Source of the DNA: Clostridiaceae bacterium
GTDB taxonomy: Bacteria; Bacillota; Clostridia; Oscillospirales; Acutalibacteraceae
NCBI GenBank assembly: GCA_904501675.1
Contig: CAJGCL010000040.1
Span: forward strand, 1 to 15,685
Reading direction: 5' to 3'
Length of the DNA: 15,685 nucleotides
The position numbers were made by a program, and so were the translations under genes. This document shows positions 1 to 6,965 of the stretch, in pieces; the stretch's first letter is position 1; every line of letters begins with the position of its first letter. The notes under the pieces are model-generated. The model saw only the letters and a list, made by a program, of their open reading frames with translations, was not told the DNA's origin and did no database searches.

Positions 1-1143
1 AAATCATATGTTGATAAGTACACAGGTATTGATATTACAGAAGAAAGAATCGTCAAAACACTTTCTGCACTCGGCTTTGGTGTTGAGAAAAACGGCGACG
101 ACTTCACAGTAAGCGTACCATCTTTCAGAGCAACAAAAGATGTTACAATCAAGGCTGATATAATTGAAGAAATTACCCGTATTTACGGTTACGATAACTT
201 CAGCATTATTACAACAAGAAGTCCATTAAAGCCTGTTAACAGCTCTCCTGTTCGTTCTCAGAGCAATGAAATAAAAGATATTCTTGTTAAACACTTCAAC
301 CTTCACGAAGTTCATTCATATATCTGGGGCGACGTTAGAAAATACAAGAAGCTTGGTATTGAGGTTGAAGATAATGTTAAGGTTCTTAATATTGAAAGTT
401 CAGACAACGGTACTATCCGCAACTCTATGATTCCAACTCTTCTTCAGGCAGTTTCCGAAAACAAAGATTATGGTGAAAGCTATGGTATTTTTGAAATCGG
501 TAGAGTTGTTAAAGGCGTCAGGGAAGATGGAACCGCAAATGAACGCAGAAGTTTAGGTATTGTGCTTTATGATAAAACAACAAGTGAAAAAGACTTATTC
601 TTTAAAGCAGTTACTCTTGTAAAAAACCTTTTCACTCAGATAAAGCACAAGGACGCTGTTCTCAAAAAGGTTGCGCCAACACATGCTTATGAACATCCAA
701 AGAACACAGCAGAAATTTCTTGTGATGGTGTTGTTGTAGGTACACTCAATACTCTCCATCCAACAAACGCGCAGAAGCTTGACAAAGTTGGTAAAGCTGT
801 TTGTATTGAAATTGATGTTGATACATTTGTTGACGATATTAAGGGCGCAAATATTGATTTCTTTGAACCATCTGCACAGCAATCAACATACTATGATTTA
901 TCCCTCGTTCTTAAAGCAGGCGTTACATTTGCTGATATGTGCCAGTGCTGGAACTCTTTGGGTCTTGAGGAACTTCAGTCCTATAAGGTTATTGATACTT
1001 ACGAGAACGAAACAATGAAGAGTGCTACAATCCGTCTTACATTCTCTGCAAAAAACAGAACTCTCGAAATGGAAGAGGTTCAGGGTTGGATTGATACAAT
1101 TCTTCAGAAACTTAATAGCATAGGCATTGAATTAAGAGCATAA
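1..1143 (+). CDS. pheT: Phenylalanyl-tRNA synthetase beta subunit, 3' part
   Basis: Open from the first base in frame 1 to TAA at 1141-1143, so 380 residues of a protein that is usually about 800; the 5' part lies outside the window. PheT pairs with PheS to charge tRNA-Phe in the cytoplasm. The first ~65 visible residues are a B5 domain (VPSFRATKD followed by ADIIEEITRIYGYDN). The catalytic-like core follows, with IRNSMIPTLLQAV at about 139-151 and the FEIGRV strand. From about base 859 to the stop is the C-terminal ferredoxin-fold anticodon-binding domain, recognisable from the FFEPS start, the DLSLVL strand and the terminal GIELRA. The Arg usual before the DLA/DLS strand is replaced by Tyr (STYYDLS). 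No internal stop or frameshift. No clear terminator follows. pheS would be expected upstream, outside the window. Confidence 0.95.
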   Translation, partial: KSYVDKYTGIDITEERIVKTLSALGFGVEKNGDDFTVSVPSFRATKDVTIKADIIEEITRIYGYDNFSIITTRSPLKPVNSSPVRSQSNEIKDILVKHFNLHEVHSYIWGDVRKYKKLGIEVEDNVKVLNIESSDNGTIRNSMIPTLLQAVSENKDYGESYGIFEIGRVVKGVREDGTANERRSLGIVLYDKTTSEKDLFFKAVTLVKNLFTQIKHKDAVLKKVAPTHAYEHPKNTAEISCDGVVVGTLNTLHPTNAQKLDKVGKAVCIEIDVDTFVDDIKGANIDFFEPSAQQSTYYDLSLVLKAGVTFADMCQCWNSLGLEELQSYKVIDTYENETMKSATIRLTFSAKNRTLEMEEVQGWIDTILQKLNSIGIELRA

Positions 1144-1168
1144 TTAAAATTTTCTTAATAATTATGTG

Positions 1169-1197
1169 TTGTAATTTTGTTAATCATAGTATATAAT
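1169..1197 (+). promoter_or_regulatory. Sigma-A-type promoter for ireB
   Basis: TTGTAA (1169-1174), a 17-base spacer, then a perfect TATAAT (1192-1197). The site lies 28 bases before the ireB start, in the 81-bp gap after pheT, so ireB need not depend on pheT read-through. Predicted start of transcription is near 1204. Sequence-only prediction. Confidence 0.75.
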
Positions 1198-1224
1198 ATA
1201 AGATAATATTTAGGAGGTGTTACT

Positions 1225-1470
1225 ATGACAGATAAAACAATCCAATTCACAATCAGCGATGAGCACGAAAAGGAAATGCGTGAGATTCTTGTTTCAGTTT
1301 ATAATTCTTTAGTTGAAAAGGGTTATAATCCTACCAGTCAGCTTGTAGGTTATATACTGTCAGAAGACCCCACCTATATCACAACACATAACAATGCTCG
1401 CAGCCTTATAAGAAAAATAGACAGAGATGAGCTTCTTCAGGTTCTTCTTAAATCTTATCTTAAAAGCTGA
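1225..1470 (+). CDS. ireB: IreB-family regulatory phosphoprotein (UPF0297/DUF965)
   Basis: 81 residues, the normal family length, starting at ATG 1225 behind a strong AGGAGGTG site (1212-1219). The sequence is close to family consensus: TIQFTISDE at the N-terminus, YNPTSQLVGYILSEDPTYIT in the middle, and HNNARSLIRKIDRDELL near the end. In Enterococcus faecalis IreB is phosphorylated on N-terminal threonines by the PASTA kinase IreK and negatively controls cephalosporin resistance; Thr2 and Thr5 are the candidate equivalents here (inference). In many Firmicutes the gene sits next to the Holliday-junction resolvase ruvX/yqgF and a DUF1292 gene. Neither follows here; a different small gene begins 22 bp after the stop. 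Promoter at 1169-1197. Confidence 0.93.
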   Translation: MTDKTIQFTISDEHEKEMREILVSVYNSLVEKGYNPTSQLVGYILSEDPTYITTHNNARSLIRKIDRDELLQVLLKSYLKS

Positions 1471-1477
1471 TTGTTAA

Positions 1478-1483
1478 AAAGGA
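1478..1483 (+). promoter_or_regulatory. RBS that selects TTG 1493 as start of the small gene
   Basis: AAGGAG at 1478-1483 abuts an in-frame GTG (1484-1486), which is too close to be used. It is nine bases before TTG 1493-1495, the normal distance, so the TTG is the better start. Confidence 0.75.
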
Positions 1484-1492
1484 GTGTCTATT

Positions 1493-1777
1493 TTGGCAGA
1501 TAATAAAAGCTTCCTCACCTATAAGGGTAAACCTCTTGTAAGAAAAGGAAATACAATTTACTATGGTGATATTAACGATCCTTATGTTACCCTTCTTTCT
1601 GTTGTTGAATCACATGAAGTTCACGGCGTTAAGATTGCTGATAAGGTTAAGGTTCAGTTAGTCAACACCAAAGAAGCTAATCCTCTTGCTGCTATTGAAA
1701 AAAGTTCTGATAAAAACGGAATGTATGCTGCTATTGAGATTGCTTCAATCTGGCTTGAAAGAGCTTTAAAATCATAA
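1493..1777 (+). CDS. Uncharacterised 94-residue protein in the ireB operon
   Basis: I do not recognise a named family. The protein starts at TTG 1493 (see RBS at 1478-1483); a longer version from GTG 1484 would add only three residues. It has no signal peptide, membrane segment or cysteine, so it is predicted cytoplasmic. The N-terminal half looks beta-rich, with FLTYKGKPLVRKGNTIYYGD (residues 7-26) and then YVTLLSVVESHEVHGVKIADKVKVQLV (31-57). The C-terminal third looks helical, with GMYAAIEIASIWLERAL (76-92). It shares a transcript with ireB (22-bp gap, no promoter or terminator between) and is closed by a terminator. That position is often taken by ruvX or a DUF1292 gene in other Firmicutes, but the sequence resembles neither. 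Codon use matches its neighbours, so I take it as a real, probably conserved clostridial gene of unknown function. Confidence 0.8.
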   Translation: MADNKSFLTYKGKPLVRKGNTIYYGDINDPYVTLLSVVESHEVHGVKIADKVKVQLVNTKEANPLAAIEKSSDKNGMYAAIEIASIWLERALKS

Positions 1778-1782
1778 AAATG

Positions 1783-1822
1783 AAATCCTTCATCCTGTAA
1801 AACTGGGTGAAGGATTTTAATT
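1783..1822 (+). terminator. Rho-independent terminator after the ireB operon
   Basis: A 13-bp stem: AAATCCTTCATCC (1783-1795) pairs with 1805-1817, one G-T pair, with a 9-base loop. The right arm runs into TTTTAATTT. It begins six bases after the stop codon of the small gene. Confidence 0.88.
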
Positions 1823-1844
1823 TGTAAATATTAAGTTAATACTC

Positions 1845-1873
1845 TTGATTTATATCTAAATTTAGAGTAAAAT
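1845..1873 (+). promoter_or_regulatory. Sigma-A-type promoter for the secreted SGNH hydrolase gene
   Basis: TTGATT (1845-1850), a 17-base spacer, TAAAAT (1868-1873). The -10 box ends 39 bases before the ATG, leaving room for the AAGGAGG site at 1894-1900. With terminators on both sides the gene appears to be its own transcription unit. Confidence 0.65.
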
Positions 1874-1912
1874 AGTTGTTCGTCAACTTAATCAAGGAGG
1901 GAAAGTTATATA

Positions 1913-4888
1913 ATGAAGTTAATAAAAAACACGTTTTTATATTTATTGTGTATATCAATTTTTCTTATGACTTTTTCCCCTGTGGCATCAGCACAAGAAG
2001 AAATTGAGCAACAGAATGTATTTAACAATAAAACAATATCAATTCTTGGCGATAGCATAAGCACATACGCTAATGTATCATCAGGTTTAGCTGCTGATAC
2101 CACAAATACAACCATCAAAAACAACCGTGTTTATTATACTGATGGCAGAACTGACGTTACTTTAAACGACACTTGGTGGATGAAAGCGGCTGAGGCTTTA
2201 GGCGCAGAAATATTAGTTAACAACTCATATTCAGGAACAACAATTTTCTCACCGTTTTCAGATAACGATGAACTTGGTTACTTATCAAGACCATATAATC
2301 TTCACGACAATACAGGCGAAAATGCAGGACAGGAACCTGATATTATCGCCATTTATATGGGAACAAATGATGTATCCTACCATAAATCACGATTAGGCTC
2401 ATTTGAAGACATTAACTTTGATACTCTGATAAGAACTGTTAAAGGAAGTACTGTTTACGCAAAACCCAACACATCTTGTGAAGCATATGCAATTATGCTT
2501 CATAAAATTCAGCGTACATATAAAAATGCAGAAATTTATTGTTTTACCTCTTTACCAAGACTGACAGAAAACAGTAGCGATAATGCAATAACAGACGGTT
2601 TTAATAAATCAATAATTAAGATAGCTGAATATTTTAATTGCTTTATTGTTGATTTATATAATGATAGCGGTTTCACTGAAGACACAAGAACACTTAAAAG
2701 ATATTATAGCGATGGCTACATTCATCCTAACAAAAAAGGTATGAATGCAATATCAAACGCATTTTTATCATCTGTTTATAAAAACAGCCGTTATATGAAC
2801 AGAAATGACGTTTACAATATATCTTACGATTTAAAAGATGTTATTGTAAATGAAGGCTTTTTAAAAACCATCTCTTCTGAAAGCGAATTCAGATGTACTT
2901 TTTCACAATTAAAATATGGTGATTACAACATATCTGTAACCATGGGTGATGAAGATATTACAGAATCTGTTGTAAATGGAAATAAAATTTTCGTCCCACA
3001 AGTTACAGATAATATAACGATTAAATCAACAGTAACCGATGTTAACAGACAATACCATAATTATCGCTTTGAAAAGAACGACAGCAGATTAATTAATATT
3101 AATCAAAACGAAAACCACAGTAATATTCTCACTTATAGTGAGAACGGAGACATCACTCTCCAGACACCTTCAACGCTTTGTTATGATAAGCCTTGGTCTG
3201 TTATTTTCAATACAGTTGGTAATTTAAGTGGTAAGATTCACATTCTCGGTACTAATGAAGAAAATGGCTATAACATTGTATTGGATTGTGAAAACGGCAT
3301 TTTGGGATTAAGCAAAAACAATTCAACTGAAAAAATTTATGGTATAAGCCTCAAAACATATAACATAGACCCCAGCCTTCCCCACACGTATAAAATTACG
3401 AATTCACATAATACAACCGGAATTAACACTTTTACAGTTTATGTTGATAGTAAAGAAACCGGAAAATTGGATTCATACTTTGTTGATTCAGTTATTCAAG
3501 GAAAAGATATAAGTCCTATTTATGAATGTGATTTCATATTTGATGTTATAAAAAAAGATTGCTTGAATGGTATAAATTACATACAATTATGGGAAAGCGA
3601 TTCTCTTTTTAACCATATACACACATATAATTATCCTGAAACAACATCACCTACATGTGATGAATATGGTTCAACAATTACTACATGCGATTGTGGAATA
3701 AAGCATATAATACCAAATATTGAACCTTACGGACACACAGAAGGAAATTGGATTATATCAAAAATTACAACAGCTGTTGAACCTGGTGAAGCATACAAAA
3801 AATGCACTGTATGCGGTGATGTTACACAAACCAAGACAATTCCCCAATTAAAGTGTGATAAACCTGATATAAACACAATTGTTAACACTGAGGATGGCGT
3901 AAAAATCATCTGGAACAAGGTTACAGGAGCAGATTCCTATCGCGTTTATCGCCATACACCTCACGGAAATTGGATATATCTTTGCACTACAAGTTCAACA
4001 GTTTTTATAGACACACAAGTTGATAACGGATATTGGTATTATTATACTGTAAGAGCAGTAAACGAGGCTGGCTACTCGGATTTCAATAAAAATGGTAGCA
4101 TTATACAATATCTTAATGCACCAAAATTCAAATCCCCTGCCAACAACGCAAATGGTATAACAATTTCGTGGAACAAAGTACAAGGTGCCACTGCCTACTA
4201 CATCTATAAAAAAGTAGGAAATGGAAACTATCAGTATTATTGCCGTACAACATCGACCTCATATACTGATAAAAAAGTATATAACGGACTTACTTACTCA
4301 TACAGAATTAAAGCTTGTAGAAACAAAACAGTTTCAGGTTTTTATTTTGATGGAGTTACTATAAAAAGGCTTATTGCACCTACATTGAAAACGCCTTTAA
4401 ATACAGACTCAGGCATTAAAATTCAATGGAACAAATTAAATGGTGCGCAGGGATATTTCATTTACAGAAAAGAAGGTAAATATTGGAAATATCTTGGAAA
4501 AACTACTGCAACAACATTTACTGATACAAAAGCCTCTCCAGGTAAAACATATATCTATACTGTTAAAGCGTACAGTTCAGAAGGTTACCATTCTGCATAC
4601 AATACATCAGGTATAAAATACAAACGCCTTAAGACACCAAGTGTTTATGACTTTGATGCATCAAAAAATGGTATAAAAATCAAGTGGTATGCAGTTCATG
4701 GAGCCGAGGGCTACTACGTTTACAGGAAGACCGGAAACGGAAAATGGGAATATATTGGTAAAACAGCAAACAAATACTTTACTGATTCAACCGCAAAAAA
4801 AGGAACAACATATACATACACTGTTAAAGCATATAGTGGTTCATATGTTTCCACATACAGTGCAAAAGGTATAAATGCCAAAAGATAA
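1913..4888 (+). CDS. Secreted SGNH/GDSL hydrolase with Cys-rich and four Fn3-like repeats
   Basis: 991 residues. ATG 1913 follows AAGGAGG (1894-1900). Residues 1-27 form a signal peptide: Lys-rich start, hydrophobic core 7-22, likely cleavage after ASA. Residues 41-290 are an SGNH hydrolase: block I ILGDSIS with nucleophile Ser48, block II NNSYSG (103-108), block III YMGTNDV with Asn152, and block V SDGYIHPN with His271. Such enzymes deacylate or de-esterify, often acetylated carbohydrates; the substrate here is unknown. Residues 300-380 look like a beta-rich linker, and 385-560 a possible jelly-roll or lectin-like module that I cannot assign. Residues 568-648 hold two Cys-rich units and 649-991 four Fn3-like repeats. 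There is no LPXTG motif, SLH domain, dockerin or C-terminal membrane segment, so the protein is either released or held by its repeats. Monocistronic between two terminators. Confidence 0.85.
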   Translation: MKLIKNTFLYLLCISIFLMTFSPVASAQEEIEQQNVFNNKTISILGDSISTYANVSSGLAADTTNTTIKNNRVYYTDGRTDVTLNDTWWMKAAEALGAEILVNNSYSGTTIFSPFSDNDELGYLSRPYNLHDNTGENAGQEPDIIAIYMGTNDVSYHKSRLGSFEDINFDTLIRTVKGSTVYAKPNTSCEAYAIMLHKIQRTYKNAEIYCFTSLPRLTENSSDNAITDGFNKSIIKIAEYFNCFIVDLYNDSGFTEDTRTLKRYYSDGYIHPNKKGMNAISNAFLSSVYKNSRYMNRNDVYNISYDLKDVIVNEGFLKTISSESEFRCTFSQLKYGDYNISVTMGDEDITESVVNGNKIFVPQVTDNITIKSTVTDVNRQYHNYRFEKNDSRLININQNENHSNILTYSENGDITLQTPSTLCYDKPWSVIFNTVGNLSGKIHILGTNEENGYNIVLDCENGILGLSKNNSTEKIYGISLKTYNIDPSLPHTYKITNSHNTTGINTFTVYVDSKETGKLDSYFVDSVIQGKDISPIYECDFIFDVIKKDCLNGINYIQLWESDSLFNHIHTYNYPETTSPTCDEYGSTITTCDCGIKHIIPNIEPYGHTEGNWIISKITTAVEPGEAYKKCTVCGDVTQTKTIPQLKCDKPDINTIVNTEDGVKIIWNKVTGADSYRVYRHTPHGNWIYLCTTSSTVFIDTQVDNGYWYYYTVRAVNEAGYSDFNKNGSIIQYLNAPKFKSPANNANGITISWNKVQGATAYYIYKKVGNGNYQYYCRTTSTSYTDKKVYNGLTYSYRIKACRNKTVSGFYFDGVTIKRLIAPTLKTPLNTDSGIKIQWNKLNGAQGYFIYRKEGKYWKYLGKTTATTFTDTKASPGKTYIYTVKAYSSEGYHSAYNTSGIKYKRLKTPSVYDFDASKNGIKIKWYAVHGAEGYYVYRKTGNGKWEYIGKTANKYFTDSTAKKGTTYTYTVKAYSGSYVSTYSAKGINAKR
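3614..3856 (+). repeat. Two degenerate Cys-rich surface-protein repeat units
   Basis: Residues 568-648 of the SGNH protein contain two copies of a unit known from clostridial surface proteins. Its usual pattern is HT..W, then PTC..G, then TC..CG, then IP..GH. Unit 1 runs HTYNY..PTCDEYG..TTCDCG..IPNIEPYG and unit 2 HTEGNWI..AVEPGE..KCTVCGD..TIPQL. Unit 2 has lost the first Cys (Val622 in its place), and unit 1 has C-x-C where unit 2 has C-x-x-C. The copies are recognisable at protein level only. Confidence 0.65.
3857..4885 (+). repeat. Four tandem Fn3-like repeats, about 85 residues each
   Basis: Units at residues 649-735, 736-821, 822-907 and 908-991. The shared pattern is GI.I.WNK..GA.GY.IYRK.G..W.Y.G.T....TD.....G.TY.YTVKAY, then a Tyr/Ser-rich turn and G....RL. 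Units 3 and 4 are the most alike and unit 1 the most diverged. The last unit ends at the C-terminus. Such beta-sandwich repeats act as spacers or carbohydrate/wall-binding modules in clostridial exoproteins; which applies here cannot be told from sequence. Confidence 0.8.
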
Positions 4889-4892
4889 AAGG

Positions 4893-4926
4893 AGCGTGTT
4901 CACCTAAATAGGTGAACACGCTTTTA
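4893..4926. terminator. Bidirectional terminator between SGNH gene and metallophosphoesterase gene
   Basis: A perfect 13-bp stem (4893-4905 with 4910-4922) with the four-base loop AAAT. On the + strand the right arm ends in CTTTT. On the - strand the hairpin is followed by CCTTTTATCTTTT. It begins four bases after the SGNH stop, and its far arm touches the stop codon of the convergent gene. Confidence 0.92.
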
Positions 4927-5805
4927 AAATTCAACAAATATCAGGTGAGGTTTATTAAAAACCCTTACAGGAATAATACTATTGCCGATTCCTCTGCTAA
5001 GAATCAACGTTGTATTGCCCTCTTTATATTCTCCACCTGTATACACAGGAAAAAATCCTTGATCAGGAGCAATTAAACCTTGATTAATTATTCTTCCCTG
5101 ACCGCCATGGGCGTGTCCCGAAAAGACTAAATCAAAACCATACTCCGCGTAAACAGGAAGTTGTTCAGGATGATGAGCAAGAAGAATATTATATTCATTC
5201 TTATCAATCTTAAAGCCATCGCAAAGTGCAGATGATGCACCATCAATTTCATAACTATATGAACAATGGAAATATGGATCATCTATGCCGTAGATATTAA
5301 CCTTTGAGTCATTGGGTAATATAACACTCTCTGTACTTTGTCTGAGAACGAATACCCCCATATTCTGGAGACTTTTAATCATATCATCAAAAGCGTTTTG
5401 GTCTTCTATACTCACATTACATTCGTGATTACCTGTAACGTAATAAACAGATGTATATTCACATAGTTCAGAAACAAAGGAAAGCGATGTATCAATATCC
5501 GTTTTGCTTTTATCAATCAAATCCCCTGTAATGAAAATCAAGTCAGGGTTTTCTTCATCAAGAGCTTTAAAAATAGCTTTATTAGTTATTTCAGATTTTC
5601 TGTTATGATAATCTGAAATATGAGCTATTTTTAAGCCTTTCAAATTTTCTGCTTTGGTATCCTCTATTTTGATTTTCTCAATATCCAAAGAAAAATTATC
5701 ATATACAAGAAAACAGGAAAAACAAAAACAGACGACGATAAAATCAACAACAAATTTACGCGGTAGTTTTCTTTTTTTAATCAGAAAACTTCTGATTTTA
5801 TTCAT
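4924..5805 (-). CDS. Membrane-anchored metallophosphoesterase, YkuE/YaeI-like
   Basis: 293 residues. A basic N-terminus is followed by one membrane segment (about 19-35) with no obvious cleavage site, so the catalytic domain probably sits outside the membrane. The calcineurin-like phosphoesterase motifs are all present: ISDYH (Asp65, His67), TGDLID (Asp95), GNHE (125-128), LAHHPE (His211/212) and SGHAHGGQ (230-235). The first motif lacks the Gly commonly seen after D-x-H (HNRK here). Relatives are dinuclear-metal phosphohydrolases, some acting on lipid-linked phosphates such as UDP-diacylglucosamine; the substrate here is unknown. Its ATG overlaps the rpiB stop by one base (TAATG), which suggests translational coupling. 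It is the last gene of the tsaE operon, stopping at the bidirectional terminator. Confidence 0.9.
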   Translation of the reverse strand: MNKIRSFLIKKRKLPRKFVVDFIVVCFCFSCFLVYDNFSLDIEKIKIEDTKAENLKGLKIAHISDYHNRKSEITNKAIFKALDEENPDLIFITGDLIDKSKTDIDTSLSFVSELCEYTSVYYVTGNHECNVSIEDQNAFDDMIKSLQNMGVFVLRQSTESVILPNDSKVNIYGIDDPYFHCSYSYEIDGASSALCDGFKIDKNEYNILLAHHPEQLPVYAEYGFDLVFSGHAHGGQGRIINQGLIAPDQGFFPVYTGGEYKEGNTTLILSRGIGNSIIPVRVFNKPHLIFVEF

Positions 5806-6251
5806 TATAAAATTTCACCGTTTTCAATGGCGTGAATCTGGTCGACTCTACGCTGATGTCTGCCACCTTCAAATTCAGTGTTAATAAAAACATCAACAAG
5901 TTCACAAGCAAGGCCGGCACCAATTACACGTGCGCCCATGCAAAGTACGTTTGCATCGTTATGAAGACGTGTAAACTTTGCACTGAAATAATCTGAACAA
6001 CAAGCAGCTCTGATACCTTTAACCTTATTAGCTGCCATAGAAATACCTATACCTGTACCGCAGCAAAGAATAGCTTTATCTGCCTCGCCGCATGTTACTT
6101 TAAGGCAAGCCTTCTGCGCATACTGAGCATAGTCAACAGATGCTGTTGATTCTGCTCCACAATCAATATACTCTACACCCTTTTCGTCAAGGTATGCTTT
6201 AATCTCCTCCTTAAGTGGGAAACCTGCGTGGTCTGATGCTAATGCTAACAT
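5805..6251 (-). CDS. rpiB: Ribose 5-phosphate isomerase B (RpiB/LacAB family)
   Basis: 148 residues, full length for the family. It interconverts ribose 5-phosphate and ribulose 5-phosphate in the cytosolic pentose phosphate pathway. The family marks are SDHAG at 6-10, CGTGIGISM with the catalytic-base Cys64, the RAACCSDYFSA stretch (81-91), LHNDANVLCMGAR (96-108) and GGRHQRRVDQI (129-139). The AllB/RpiB group is favoured over LacA/LacB because there is no paired lac gene, though sequence alone cannot exclude isomerisation of another sugar phosphate such as allose 6-phosphate. The ATG at 6251 has an AAGGAG site seven bases upstream. The gene starts 15 bp after tsaB and overlaps the metallophosphoesterase start by one base. 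Confidence 0.93.
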   Translation of the reverse strand: MLALASDHAGFPLKEEIKAYLDEKGVEYIDCGAESTASVDYAQYAQKACLKVTCGEADKAILCCGTGIGISMAANKVKGIRAACCSDYFSAKFTRLHNDANVLCMGARVIGAGLACELVDVFINTEFEGGRHQRRVDQIHAIENGEIL

Positions 6252-6266
6252 AATAAAACTCCTTTA

Positions 6267-6965
6267 TTATTTGTTCTTGTTCTTTAATTCTCTTTCTGCC
6301 TGAGAAAGACGAAGATAATTAGGTAAAACAGAGTGTGCTTCTACTCCATTTTCACCATTCAAAATTTGTTCTGCAGCAATAAGGCAGACGTTTGACGCAC
6401 TTTGATAGCGAATTGAAGGCGATGAAGTACAAACACAACTTATCATATCCTTCAATTTGTTAAAGGCAACCTGAGTGCCGTCGCCAATTAAAACAATAGG
6501 TTTATTAATGTCCTTTAATTTATCCGCTAATTCATCAATGGTTATTGCTTCATCTTCCGTAACACGGTTAAACCCATCTAAGCAGTCAAACTGAGCTGTA
6601 TAAACCTGATTACAACGAGCATCCATAACAGACACCGCATGGCAACCCGTATTTTCCAGAGGCTTAGCAATTGCTTCAAGAGTAGAAATTTCAATACAAG
6701 GAATTTTTAACGGCTGAGCCATACCCTTAACAGCTGAAACACCTATACGAACACCTGTAAATGAACCGGGACCATTTGAAACTGCAATATAATCAACATC
6801 ATTTAAAGAGATATTTGCGGTTTTTAACGTATCTTCAACCATAGGTAAAAGAGTCTGACTGTGAGTAAGACCTGTATTCGAAAAACACTGGGCTATAATT
6901 TTTCCATCACTATAAATTGCCACACTTGCTGCAGTTGCAGAGCTTTCAACGCCAAGAATCTTCAT
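6267..6965 (-). CDS. tsaB: tRNA threonylcarbamoyladenosine biosynthesis protein TsaB
   Basis: 232 residues from ATG 6965. TsaB is the ASKHA-fold partner that dimerises with TsaD in the complex adding the threonylcarbamoyl group to A37 of ANN-decoding tRNAs. The protein opens with the family signature MKILGVESS, has the LTHSQTLLP stretch (33-41), the central GPGSFTGVRIG motif (65-75) and the terminal LPNYLRLSQAERE (214-226). An in-frame GTG at 6980 would add five residues, but GGTGAT (6973-6978) lies seven bases before the ATG and the family start is MKIL, so the ATG is chosen. The gene overlaps the end of tsaE by 20 bases. The rimI and tsaD genes that often follow are absent here. Confidence 0.93.
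   Translation of the reverse strand: MKILGVESSATAASVAIYSDGKIIAQCFSNTGLTHSQTLLPMVEDTLKTANISLNDVDYIAVSNGPGSFTGVRIGVSAVKGMAQPLKIPCIEISTLEAIAKPLENTGCHAVSVMDARCNQVYTAQFDCLDGFNRVTEDEAITIDELADKLKDINKPIVLIGDGTQVAFNKLKDMISCVCTSSPSIRYQSASNVCLIAAEQILNGENGVEAHSVLPNYLRLSQAERELKNKNK

Noticed and set aside
427..1143. Open frame starting at ATG 427 as a separate 238-residue gene
   Set aside because: The frame is open without a stop from base 1, and the upstream translation is continuous PheT (B5 domain and core). ATG 427 is an internal Met.
3126..3144. 8-bp perfect hairpin (TTCTCACT, loop TAT, AGTGAGAA) inside the SGNH gene
   Set aside because: It has no T-run, lies mid-gene and is not GC-rich; short hairpins like this are expected by chance in a 3-kb gene.
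3857..4885. Possible DNA-level tandem repeat array
   Set aside because: The periodicity is about 255 bases but the copies agree mainly at protein level, so this is a domain repeat and not a satellite or CRISPR-like array.
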